Positions 1 through 7,592 of a stretch of 64,000 bases of DNA are shown one piece after another. Position 1 is the stretch's first letter. Every line of letters starts with the position of its first letter. Made by a program: the position numbers and the translations under genes. This stretch comes from Embleya sp040605455 (lineage in GTDB: Bacteria; Actinomycetota; Actinomycetes; Streptomycetales; Streptomycetaceae): contig NZ_JBEXCV010000022.1 of assembly GCF_040605455.1 (NCBI RefSeq), forward strand, positions 1 through 64,000, written 5' to 3'. Below the pieces are notes generated by a model, which was not told where the DNA came from, ran no database searches, and saw nothing but the letters and a program-made list of their open reading frames with translations.

Positions 1-41
1 CACCCGGGCCACATACCCACCCGGGCGGGGGGGGGGCCGCG

Positions 42-63
42 CCCCACCACTCACGTGGTGGGG
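42..63 (-). terminator. Hairpin downstream of the DUF4232 lipoprotein gene
   Basis: A perfect 9-bp stem, CCCCACCAC (42-50) pairing with GTGGTGGGG (55-63) around the loop TCAC, lies 40 nt past the stop of the minus-strand lipoprotein gene. There is no clear U-tract, which is common for actinomycete terminators. The flanking G-run (27-36) and GGCCGCGCC copies extend the potential pairing imperfectly. Confidence 0.5.
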
Positions 64-103
64 CCGCGCCCGAGGTTTTCATCGGTCTGCCGAGTCGTGT
101 GGG

Positions 104-835
104 TCAGCCGCCCTGGCCGGCGCTGCCGATGGGGCCGACGTTGATCGGGGAGCCGGCGCCGTCGATGACCGGCACGGTGGGGGTCCCGGGCCAGCGCAGG
201 GTGATGGTCTTGGTCTCTCCGGGCGGGGTGACCTGGAGGCCCGTGACCGCGACGCCGTAGTCGCCGGTGGCGCCGCTGGGGTAGGTGACGCCGAAGGACA
301 CCGACGTGTCGCTCTTGAGGACGAACGCATCGGCCGGGGCGCCGACGCGCTTCGCGGACAGGGGCCCCTTGGCGGTCTGGAGGTCCACGCCCGCGAATCC
401 GGACATCGTGCAGTTGTGGCCGATGTTCTTGAACGTCACCATGACGGTGAGTTCGTTGTCGCCGCCGATGGTGGCGTCCTGCGCGGTGGCCCTGAGGTCG
501 TCGGTGCGGCACTTGCCGATCGAGCTGTTGTCGCCCGCGCCGCCGGCGCCTCCGGTGGTCGCGCTCTGTCCGCCGGAGTTCTTCCCGGCGGAGTCCTTCC
601 CCGAGGAGACCTTCCCGGCGGGTTCGGTCCCGCCGCCGCCTCCGCTGCCTCCCGCGTTGCCGCCGGTGGTCGACGCCCCGGGCGGGGCGGCCGGCGGTGC
701 GACGGACGAGGAACCCTGCGCGGCCCCCGCGTTCGAGTTCGAGTTCGAGTCCGTGCCCTGGCACGCCGTCGTCAACATCGCGCCGCCGAGGACGGCTGCG
801 GAGACGAGGAGGGCGGTGCGACGGTTGCGGAACAT
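104..835 (-). CDS. DUF4232 domain lipoprotein
   Basis: The predicted product is a 243-residue exported lipoprotein of unknown function. It starts with MFRNRR, a hydrophobic segment, and a lipobox ending LTTAC (lipidated Cys about residue 25). Residues about 27-100 are a low-complexity Gly/Ser/Asn/Ala linker. From about residue 105 to the end there is a DUF4232-like beta domain, with CRTDDL at its start and a second Cys in HNCTMSG that could form a disulfide. The ATG at 835 was chosen because the signal peptide begins exactly there and an AAGGGG-type ribosome site precedes it; the upstream extension has no signal character. DUF4232 lipoproteins are frequent in Streptomyces cell envelopes. It is transcribed alone. 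Confidence 0.8.
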   Translation of the reverse strand: MFRNRRTALLVSAAVLGGAMLTTACQGTDSNSNSNAGAAQGSSSVAPPAAPPGASTTGGNAGGSGGGGGTEPAGKVSSGKDSAGKNSGGQSATTGGAGGAGDNSSIGKCRTDDLRATAQDATIGGDNELTVMVTFKNIGHNCTMSGFAGVDLQTAKGPLSAKRVGAPADAFVLKSDTSVSFGVTYPSGATGDYGVAVTGLQVTPPGETKTITLRWPGTPTVPVIDGAGSPINVGPIGSAGQGG

Positions 836-1274
836 GAACGACCCCTTGCTAGCTGGTGGTTGGAGCCGAAACACTCTCGGCCCCTCGGTGCCTGCCCCAC
901 CACTATGGCCAAGCCGCCGGCCCGGGCGATACCCGAGTCGTCGCACCACGACACCGCTGTCGCAGACCGGTGACATGGTCACGAGAAGGAACGAGAACCA
1001 CCCCGACCCGCCCCGCCCGATACCCCGACAACACCGCGTTTTCCCTGGTCACAGCCATCACAGGGCGCCCCGAAGGAGAGTGTTACAACAGCCCTGCCGG
1101 CCGGCGACCCAACCGCCGTCCCCACCCACGGCTCGGTAACACACCGCCCCGCCACACGTGTTCCGCTCGACTGTCGGCCCGACCGGTGGCCGGGTCGACA
1201 CGAGATCGCCGGGCATACCGGCAGTGCAACACCGTCCCTTGGCATCGCCCTGCGGTCCCACCGACGAACCCGGG
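836..1274. other. Intergenic region, no gene seen
   Basis: This 439-bp gap separates the minus-strand AraC gene from the minus-strand lipoprotein gene. It should hold the lipoprotein promoter, but I see no convincing -10/-35 pair. Reading frames through it are compositional. A short TGGTCACAGCCATCACAGGG stretch near 1047 is not a clear palindrome. Confidence 0.4.
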
Positions 1275-2150
1275 TCAGGACGCGTTTGGTTCCACCGCGA
1301 TCCACAAGGCCGCGTCCGCCGTGGTGGCGTCCTGCGACGGGCGAACCCGGAGGATCTCCGGCCCCGGGCGGGTTTGGTACGGGTTGGACGGGAACCACTG
1401 GGTGAAGATGTCGCGCCACAGGTATTGGAGTGCCTGCGGGTAGGGGCCGGAGTTCTCGAACACCGCCCAGGTGCCGGCCGGGACGGTCAACGTGTCGAGG
1501 TCCTCGGGTACGGGGACCCGAGTGCTCGTCACGACGGCGTGGTAGTAGTCGAGTTCGGTGCCCTCGGCGCGGCTGGGGTCGAGGTCGTCGGTGACCGCGA
1601 CGATCCCGTCCGGGTCCTGGTCGGACAGGGCCTTGATGCGGTCGGTCGTCTCCCGGGCGATGCCCTGGACGAACTCGGCGATCGCCTGGTTCACGCCCTC
1701 GTGGACGAGTGGGACACGGGCCTTCTTGCCGACCACGTGGAACGCGTCCTTGCGCACGATTCGATATCGCATGCTGCTGCTTCCTTCGACGATGAGACGG
1801 AAGGACATCCGTGGCTGGGAGTACAGCGCCGCACCGGTCTGCCGAGCCTCGCCGGGACCCACGCCGTGCACGGCGCGAAACGCCCGGGCGAACGCCTCGC
1901 CCGAGGTGTAGCCGTAGCGCACCGCGATCTCCAACAGGGTTCGCTCGCCGGCGAGCACCTCGGCACCCGCCAGCGTGAGCCGCCTGCGTCGCACGTACTC
2001 CGAAAGCGGCATCCCGGCCAGCGCGGAGAACAGCCGGCGGAAGTGGTACTGCGACGTCGCCGCGATCCGGGCCGACTCGCCGATGTCGAGCTGTTCGTCG
2101 AGATGCGCCTCGATGTGATCCAGCGCCTGGTTCAACCGCTCCAGCACCAC
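1275..2150 (-). CDS. AraC-type regulator with GyrI-like effector domain
   Basis: This 291-residue protein has an N-terminal AraC HTH domain (residues about 5-105) with the family signature around HFRRLFSALAGMPLSEYVRR and the second helix pair (RYGYTSGEAFARAFRAVHG). It is followed by a GyrI-like small-molecule-binding domain (about 125-290) with RMSFRLIVEG at its start and GTWAVFENSGPYPQALQYLW near its end. Proteins with this order sense amphipathic compounds or drugs and activate nearby genes (Rob/BmrR-like logic). The start MVLERLNQALDHIE matches the usual family N-terminus. It is divergent from the RibD/DHFR-like reductase gene, with a 199-bp shared promoter region, so that gene is a plausible target. 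Confidence 0.88.
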   Translation of the reverse strand: MVLERLNQALDHIEAHLDEQLDIGESARIAATSQYHFRRLFSALAGMPLSEYVRRRRLTLAGAEVLAGERTLLEIAVRYGYTSGEAFARAFRAVHGVGPGEARQTGAALYSQPRMSFRLIVEGSSSMRYRIVRKDAFHVVGKKARVPLVHEGVNQAIAEFVQGIARETTDRIKALSDQDPDGIVAVTDDLDPSRAEGTELDYYHAVVTSTRVPVPEDLDTLTVPAGTWAVFENSGPYPQALQYLWRDIFTQWFPSNPYQTRPGPEILRVRPSQDATTADAALWIAVEPNAS

Positions 2151-2349
2151 GGACTCCTTCCTTTGTTTGTGAGCACCACGTTAGGAAGGGGCACGCTTGT
2201 CGGACCCGACATTCTGTGCCCGACTCGGTCGGGTGGATCGGCGCCACCCAGGGTCACGTACGACCGGGGGCGGCATAACCGGTGCGGGCCGTGGGGAGTC
2301 GTTCGGGGGAGGCCGCCCGGTCTCGGACGAGTTCGATGAGGTGCGTGGG

Positions 2350-2910
2350 ATGCGAAGGATCGTCTTCTCCATGTCGGTGTCCCTGGACGGCTTCATGGAG
2401 GGGCCGAACCGCGAGATCGGCTGGCACCTGGTCGACGACGAGCTGCATCGGCACTTCAATGAGTGGCTCGGCACGATGGGTGCGTTTCTCAGCGGGAGGG
2501 TCACCCATCAGCTCATGGCGGACTTCTGGCCGACGGCGGATGCGGATCCGGCGAGTACGCCGGTCATGGTCGAGTTCGCCGGGATCTGGCGGGACATGCC
2601 GAAGATCGTGTTCTCCCGGACCCTGGAGCGTGCGGACTGGAACACCACGATCAAGCGGGACGTGGTGGTCGAGGAGATCAGGGCGCTCCAGGCCGAGCCG
2701 GGTGGGGATCTCGTGCTCGGCGGCGCCGACCTGGCCGCGACGTTCAGGCGACTCGACCTGATCGACGAATACCGGGTCTACGTGCATCCGGTGCTGATCG
2801 GGCGCGGCAGGCCGATGTTCCGGCCGACGGATGGGACGACCGACCTGCGGCTCGTGGAGACCCGGGCCTTCGGGAACGGGGTCGTGCTTTTGCACTACGC
2901 GGCGCGGTGA
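2350..2910 (+). CDS. Dihydrofolate reductase / RibD C-terminal family protein
   Basis: The product has 186 residues and starts MRRIVFSMSVSLDGFMEG, the typical N-terminal strand and substrate loop of the RibD-C/DHFR-like family. Further family marks are FLSGRVTHQLMADFWP (about 50-65), GGDLVLGGADLAATF (about 120-135, dinucleotide site) and HPVLIGRGRPMF (about 150-162). Such proteins bind NADPH and act as pterin- or flavin-type reductases, but most stand-alone copies have no assigned substrate. The ATG at 2350 was preferred to upstream in-frame starts because the family begins there. It is divergent from the AraC/GyrI regulator. Confidence 0.85.
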   Translation: MRRIVFSMSVSLDGFMEGPNREIGWHLVDDELHRHFNEWLGTMGAFLSGRVTHQLMADFWPTADADPASTPVMVEFAGIWRDMPKIVFSRTLERADWNTTIKRDVVVEEIRALQAEPGGDLVLGGADLAATFRRLDLIDEYRVYVHPVLIGRGRPMFRPTDGTTDLRLVETRAFGNGVVLLHYAAR

Positions 2911-2993
2911 GGGGTCCGGCCGGACGATCCGGGCCGGCTCGGACGGAGCGGGGGTTGCGGTTCAGCGAGGAACTCGGTGAGTGGTCGCTGTAG

Positions 2994-3293
2994 GACGTTG
3001 CCGAATACTCCTATCTCGTCCGCCATGGCGAGGCGTTGCCGGACGAGAGTGGGTTGACGGAGGGCGGCCGTCGGCAGGCCGTGCTGTTGGGCCGACGGCT
3101 TCGGCACGTCCCCTTCGCCGCCGTTCACCACGGTCCGTTGCCCCGAGCTCAGCAGACCGCACGTCTGATCGGCGAGCAACTGCGGAACGTCCCGCTGCAC
3201 GTCTCGGAGCCTGCCGGTGACTTCGTGCCCTATGTGCCGAGCAGAGACGAGCTTCCAGTCGAATCGGCAGACTTCCAGCTCCGCTTCCTGGCG
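2994..3293 (+). pseudogene. Remnant of a histidine phosphatase (phosphoglycerate mutase family)
   Basis: Translation from 2994 gives SYLVRHGEALPDESGLTEGG, including the RHGE phosphohistidine motif, then a GPLPRAQQTARLIGEQL segment (PLxRAxQTA motif) and SRDELPVESADFQLRFLA. Two things are broken. There is no ATG, GTG, TTG or CTG with a ribosome site between the in-frame stop at 2991-2993 and the motif, apart from a TTG at 3036 that would cut off the catalytic His. After about 3293 the family sequence ends and the frame continues as unrelated composition to a stop at 3530, so the second half of an approximately 200-residue enzyme is missing. I read it as a decayed gene; sequencing error alone would not explain both ends. 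Confidence 0.65.
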
Positions 3294-3600
3294 GGTCGTG
3301 GTCGGCCTTCACCTGCGCCGCGTGATACGGAGCCCTCCACCGTCCGCCCCCACGCCCCGGCAGCCGGGGCCGGTGATCACCGCGCGTCCCTCGCCTGTCT
3401 CGCATCCACCCTACGCACGCGCGGACCCTCCCCACCCGCGAATCGATCCGATCCATGCGCCCTGTCGTCGCATCCCCTTCCCACAGCCGAACTCGACAAG
3501 CCGATCGAGCTGAAGCCCCCGGTCGGATAGACCGGTTCCGGTCGACGGTTTCGGGACGGTGGGCGGCCGGGGAGTCGGGATGCTCGGCGTGCGTCGAAGG

Positions 3601-4347
3601 TCAGCTCAGTTGGGTGTAGCGGGTCAAGGCGGCGCGGAAGGCGCTCGGGTGTACGGCGAGCGGGTCGGTGTACGGGTTGCGCAGTTGCAGGACGAACAGG
3701 ATGCCGAAGGCGACGATCGCGCCGACGAAGGCCAGTGCGACGACGTGCCGGCGATCCGTGGTCGGGCCGACCAGCGCCGGGAAGACGATCGCGAACACGC
3801 CGGCGACGATCATGGCGACCGGTAGCACGATCGGGGTGATCGCGCCCGGATCGGCGAGCCGTACGTGGCGTTTGACGTACAGGTCGGCCACGGCCGCCTC
3901 GGTGTCGACGGCCGTGTCGTGCGCCGTGGCGGAGACGGCGGCGACGCGGGCCGCGAGCAGGTCGAGTTGCCGCCACGCGAGCGGGGTGTCGTGCTTGTCC
4001 GCCATCGCCGGCCATTCCTTGTCGATCACCGTGCGGGTGTAGTCGCGCAGCCCGGTGCGGACCGCTTCGCGGTCCGGCGCCGGAAGCCTGCCGGCCGCCG
4101 CGTAGGTCTTGGTGAGCACGCGCGCCTCGTCGCTCGCGTGTTGGCGAACCGCGGACCGGAGTTCCCACGTCCCGACGATCTGAAAGCTCGTCAGCAATAC
4201 GAAGGAGGACAGCACGGCTCCGCCGCAGAAGGACAGCAGTTGACCGTCGAATCCGCTCGCCTTGGTGCTCTCGCCGCGGCTGAGGAGGACGAGGGCTCCC
4301 GCCGCGATGCCGGCGCCGAGCAGGGCGCCGAGAGTCCAGGTGATCAC
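3601..4347 (-). CDS. Bestrophin-like DUF4239 membrane protein
   Basis: This 248-residue protein has two N-terminal membrane segments (about 3-22 and 36-58), a soluble helical middle (about 65-170) and two C-terminal membrane segments (about 176-198 and 205-225). That is the layout of the DUF4239 bestrophin-like family, whose function is unknown. WELRSAVRQHASDEARVLTK and YTRTVIDKEWPAM are family-like. It starts at GTG 4347, which overlaps the TGA of the upstream gene (GTGA), so the two are co-translated. The product may be an ion channel-like or envelope protein; no catalytic site is visible. Confidence 0.75.
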   Translation of the reverse strand: MITWTLGALLGAGIAAGALVLLSRGESTKASGFDGQLLSFCGGAVLSSFVLLTSFQIVGTWELRSAVRQHASDEARVLTKTYAAAGRLPAPDREAVRTGLRDYTRTVIDKEWPAMADKHDTPLAWRQLDLLAARVAAVSATAHDTAVDTEAAVADLYVKRHVRLADPGAITPIVLPVAMIVAGVFAIVFPALVGPTTDRRHVVALAFVGAIVAFGILFVLQLRNPYTDPLAVHPSAFRAALTRYTQLS

Positions 4348-5003
4348 GAGCGCACTCCTCTTCTGCCGGGATGGGGCAGCAGGGCCGCGAGCGCGGCGGG
4401 GAGGATCGACACGATCAGAGCCGGTCCGATCCCGTCCGCGAAGCCGGGGGATGACGGATCGTCGTCGTCGGGTGGCGCGGCGACGATACGCAACGGCCGT
4501 GGGGCGGGCGGCCGTTCGATTTCGGAAGGGGGCACGCTCGGAGGCTTGGGCAGCGAGTCCAAGACGACGGGCAGGTACGGGCGGGCAGGCACGGCCGGCG
4601 GCGGCCGGGTCGGGGGCGGCGCGACGGGGGCTCGTTCGGTCGCCTTGGTCACCGCCGGTGCGGGAGCCGGCGGGCGTGGCCGCGGTGGCGAGGGTGGCCG
4701 GGTGGCGGTGGGCGGCGGCGACCAGGTCGGGCATCCGCAGCCCGGACGCACGATCACCGCGACGTCGTCGCCGAGCCGGACGAAGGTCAGCACCCCGGGT
4801 TGGTACACCACATGCACCCGGCCGACGTCCACCTCCGTGCGTGGGCCGACGGGCGGGGTCGGTCCGGAACCGGTTTGCACGGTCACCGTGACGCGTTCGT
4901 CGGCGAAGGCGTCGGCGCAGCCGGCCACGGCCGGCAGGCCGACGCACGCCGCCACCAACAGACACCGCGCCGCGCACCGAACCGAACGCCGAGAGTTGCC
5001 CAT
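4344..5003 (-). CDS. Proline-rich lipoprotein with C-terminal membrane segment
   Basis: The 219-residue product has a signal peptide with lipobox-like VAGC (Cys about 29), a short beta-like region (VTVTVQTGSGPTPPV to VAVIVRPGCGCP), a long Pro/Ala/Arg-rich stretch (about 90-190) and a hydrophobic C-terminal segment (ALIVSILPAALAALL). No family was recognised. The ATG at 5003 is the start that gives a signal peptide. The stop overlaps the start of the DUF4239 gene, so the pair is an operon and may form one envelope complex. The Pro-rich part suits spanning the cell wall; this is inference. Confidence 0.6.
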   Translation of the reverse strand: MGNSRRSVRCAARCLLVAACVGLPAVAGCADAFADERVTVTVQTGSGPTPPVGPRTEVDVGRVHVVYQPGVLTFVRLGDDVAVIVRPGCGCPTWSPPPTATRPPSPPRPRPPAPAPAVTKATERAPVAPPPTRPPPAVPARPYLPVVLDSLPKPPSVPPSEIERPPAPRPLRIVAAPPDDDDPSSPGFADGIGPALIVSILPAALAALLPHPGRRGVRS

Positions 5004-5377
5004 GGCATCAGGGTGTCGACGCCGGGGCGACACGTTCGGACGAATGCCTCGAAACCCCTCTTTCGAGTGATCGACGGCGGGTGCGGTGTGCTGCGCGGGC
5101 GGAGGGGGTTGGGGGTGGGTCGGGGTTTTGGTGCTCGTCCACTTCGCGGCCGGGGTGGGTCCGTTCGCTGCGCGCCGGGTTGCTCGTCCGCTACGCGGTC
5201 GGGTGGGTTGGGGGTGGGTCGTCGGGGTGCGCAGCTCGGGGTGGTGGGGTCCCGGGCCGGTGGTATTCGAGCCGGGGTGCGGGGGGTGCGGGTACACGGA
5301 TCGACGCGGGTGTCCCGCCTGTGGACAGCGGTCTGTTGCCCGACCACGGGAGCGCCCGGAGTCGTCCCCCCACGACG
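5004..5377. other. Low-complexity intergenic region
   Basis: About 370 bp between two minus-strand units. The plus strand is unusually rich in G and T (GGGGGTTGGGGGTGGGTCGG type runs near 5091-5120 and 5206-5222). No coding pattern or start with ribosome site is convincing on either strand. It presumably contains the promoter of the lipoprotein/DUF4239 pair. Confidence 0.4.
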
Positions 5378-5412
5378 AAGGCGGCCCCGGCGAGTGGGCC
5401 GGGAGCCGCCTT
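5378..5412 (-). terminator. Terminator of the MaoC/CaiB/FadE operon
   Basis: AAGGCGGC (5378-5385) pairs with GCCGCCTT (5405-5412), and the inner CCCGG pairs with CCGGG, leaving a short bulge and loop. It lies 30 nt past the last stop codon (5443) of the five-gene minus-strand operon and ends in TT on one side. It is a good rho-independent terminator candidate. Confidence 0.65.
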
Positions 5413-5442
5413 CGGGTGGTGCCGTGGTGCCTGGTGTTGGGC

Positions 5443-6582
5443 TCAGCCCTTGTCGAGGACGTCGGCCGCGATCAGGTCCTCCAGGTAGCGGTCGTCCCAC
5501 CAGTTGAGCTGGAGGGACTTGGCGCGGCGGAAGTACAGCTGTACGTCGCATTCCAGGGTGAAGCCCATGCCGCCGTGCACGTGCACCGCCAGGTCGGTGA
5601 CCTCGCGGTAGGTGCGGGCTGCGAAGAGCTTGGCCATCGGGGCCAGGCGCGCGGTGTCGCGGCCCTTGTCCCGGGACCAGGCGGCCTCCCAGACCAGGGT
5701 CTCGGCGCCGTCCACGGCGGTCGAGGCGTCGGCCAGGTTGTGCGCGATCGCCTGGAAGGCGCCGAGCGGCTTGTCGAACTGCTTGCGGTGCTTGGCGTAT
5801 TCGACGGTGATCTCCAGCGCGCGCTTGGCGCCGCCCACGGCCTGGGCCGCGAGCAGGATCAGGCCGTCGTGGAGCACATCCGACCAGATCGGCCAGCCGG
5901 CTCCGGCCGAGCCGACCAACTCGCCGCGCACGTCCGCCAGGTCGACCCGGTACTGGGTGTCCGAGGCGATCGTGGTCTGTTGGGTCAGGGTGACCCCGGC
6001 CGTCTTCGGGTCGACCAGGAACAGCGAGACGCCCTGGGCCGGGTCGCCCGGAGTGCCCGCGGTGCCGGTGCGGGCGAGCACGAGCAGCACGTCGGCCGCC
6101 GCCGCGTAGGCGACGTGCCGCTTGGTGCCGGACAGCAGGTATCCGTCACCGTCCGCGCGGGCGGCCAGCGCGACGCCCTTGCCGCCGAAGCCGCGGTCCG
6201 GCTCCAGCCACGCCACGCTCGCGATGGTGCTGCCGGCCGCGATGCCGGGCAGGTACTTCTGCCGCTGGTCGTCGGACCCGGCCGCGGCGAGTACGCCGCC
6301 GACCAGGACCGAGCTGACGAAGTGCGGAGTCGGCGCGAGCGAACGTCCGAACTCCTCGTAGACCACGGCCGCGTCGAGCGTGGTCATCTCCGACCCGCCC
6401 CACTTCTCGGGCAGCGTCAGGCCGGTCAGGCCGGACTCGCCGAGCTTCTTCCAGAAGTCCTTGGGGTACCCGACCGGGTCGTTCTCCAGCTCGCGAACGA
6501 CACCGAGGTCGGCGTGCCGAGCCGTCAGGCCGCGCACGGTCTCCCGGAGGATGTCCTGTTCCTGGGTGAAATCGAGGTCCAT
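5443..6582 (-). CDS. Acyl-CoA dehydrogenase (FadE family)
   Basis: This 379-residue flavoenzyme would oxidise a CoA thioester to the 2-enoyl-CoA. It begins MDLDFTQEQDILRETVRGL and contains LTGLTLPEKWGGSEM, the middle beta-domain around SVAWLEPDRGFGG, and a C-terminal helical domain with YAKHRKQFDKPLGAFQAIAH and HVHGGMGFTLECDVQLYFRR. The sequence lacks the usual carboxylate-bearing GTxEI stretch at the end. That makes it look like one half of an alpha2beta2 FadE pair, as in the steroid side-chain enzymes ChsE1/ChsE2, probably with the FadE at 8769-9950 of the same operon. It is the last gene of a five-gene unit, 12 bp after the MaoC gene. Confidence 0.88.
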   Translation of the reverse strand: MDLDFTQEQDILRETVRGLTARHADLGVVRELENDPVGYPKDFWKKLGESGLTGLTLPEKWGGSEMTTLDAAVVYEEFGRSLAPTPHFVSSVLVGGVLAAAGSDDQRQKYLPGIAAGSTIASVAWLEPDRGFGGKGVALAARADGDGYLLSGTKRHVAYAAAADVLLVLARTGTAGTPGDPAQGVSLFLVDPKTAGVTLTQQTTIASDTQYRVDLADVRGELVGSAGAGWPIWSDVLHDGLILLAAQAVGGAKRALEITVEYAKHRKQFDKPLGAFQAIAHNLADASTAVDGAETLVWEAAWSRDKGRDTARLAPMAKLFAARTYREVTDLAVHVHGGMGFTLECDVQLYFRRAKSLQLNWWDDRYLEDLIAADVLDKG

Positions 6583-6594
6583 CGCGCGTCTCCT

Positions 6595-7068
6595 CTAGGG
6601 CTTCCAGCGCTCGCCGCGCCGGTCCCACGGGTTGTCGTCGGGGGTGGTGGGCAACGCGATTCGCGCGGTGGCCGTGGTGCGGGCCGCACCGTCCACGGTC
6701 AGCGAGATCTCGGCGCGGACCCAGCCGCAACCGGCCTCGTCCACCGAGACGTCGTCCACCGTGCCGGTGAGCAGCATGTGGTCGCCCGGGAAGACCGGCT
6801 TGGTCATCCGGAACACCATCCGGCCGATCCGACCCTTGGGGCCGGTCCAGTCGTTGAGGTAGCGCTCGAACCAGGCGGCCTGGTTCGGGGTGTTCAGGAA
6901 GATGTCCTGCACGCCCTGGCGCTCGACCGCGAACTTGTAGTCGTGGTGCATCGGCCGCCAGTCACGGCTGGCCAGTGCGCCCAGGATGACCGTGGTCGCG
7001 GTGACGTCCACGCCGAACGTGGGCAGCGCGTCGCCCTTGGCCAGCTGATCGAGGATCAGGTCGCTCAT
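6595..7068 (-). CDS. MaoC-like enoyl-CoA hydratase, small subunit type
   Basis: The 157-residue product is a single hot-dog domain of the MaoC family. Its N-terminal part resembles the ChsH1-type subunit, with SRDWRPMHHDYKFA (hydratase-like D/H pair) at about 34-47 and FLNTPNQAAWFERYLNDW after it. Such subunits hydrate 2-enoyl-CoA thioesters with bulky acyl groups, usually together with a second hot-dog protein. The ATG overlaps the TGA of the upstream MaoC gene (ATGA at 7065-7068), so a heteromeric hydratase is likely. It lies between two FadE genes in the same operon. Confidence 0.85.
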   Translation of the reverse strand: MSDLILDQLAKGDALPTFGVDVTATTVILGALASRDWRPMHHDYKFAVERQGVQDIFLNTPNQAAWFERYLNDWTGPKGRIGRMVFRMTKPVFPGDHMLLTGTVDDVSVDEAGCGWVRAEISLTVDGAARTTATARIALPTTPDDNPWDRRGERWKP

Positions 7069-7592
7069 CCGGTGGCCTCCCGCCGGTAGCCGTAGCCCGT
7101 GTAGGACTCGGTGCCCAACAGGGCGCCGTCCTGGTTGTGGTACTCGACGTCGATCACCCAGAAGCGGCCGATCCCGAGCTTGGTGCGCTTTTCCGCACTC
7201 ACCGACCGGAGCACCTGACGCGACGTCACGATGTCGCCGAGGCGCACCGGTTCGTAGAACACGTTGGTGTTGTCGGTCATGATCGCCTCGGGCAGTTCGA
7301 AGCGGATCTTGAGGTCGAAGTGCACCTGGAGGGAGAGTTGCTCGCCCTCCGCGCCGGGTGCCCAGTAGTGCGGGCGGGCCCATGCGGACAGCAGGCTCAG
7401 CGGGGCGATCGGGCCGCCGGTCAGTTCCTCGGCGACCGCCTCGTCCCAGAACAGCGGGTTGCCGTTCTGCACCGACGCGCACGAGGTCCAGATGTAGCCG
7501 CGCTCGGCGGGGAAGTCACCCCGCTTCTCGTACTGGAACTTGCCGATGAGCGCGGCCACATCCTCGGGCAGCGCGGTGTCTTGTGCCGTCAT
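7065..7592 (-). CDS. MaoC-N type hot-dog hydratase partner
   Basis: This 175-residue protein has the MaoC N-terminal (FAS1-DH-like) fold, with FPAERGYIWTSCASVQNGNP, an HYWAPGAEGEQLSLQVHFDL stretch and TNVFYEPVRLGDIVTSRQ. It lacks the C-terminal DUF35 extension of mycobacterial ChsH2, so it equals only that protein's first half. It probably pairs with the downstream MaoC subunit. It overlaps both neighbours by 4 bp (TGA/ATG at 7065-7068 and 7589-7592), giving tight translational coupling. Confidence 0.83.
   Translation of the reverse strand: MTAQDTALPEDVAALIGKFQYEKRGDFPAERGYIWTSCASVQNGNPLFWDEAVAEELTGGPIAPLSLLSAWARPHYWAPGAEGEQLSLQVHFDLKIRFELPEAIMTDNTNVFYEPVRLGDIVTSRQVLRSVSAEKRTKLGIGRFWVIDVEYHNQDGALLGTESYTGYGYRREATG

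Noticed and set aside
5086..7089. A 667-codon plus-strand frame opposite the FadE and MaoC genes
   Set aside because: It is a shadow of the minus-strand operon; the minus-strand proteins have full family signatures and codon bias.
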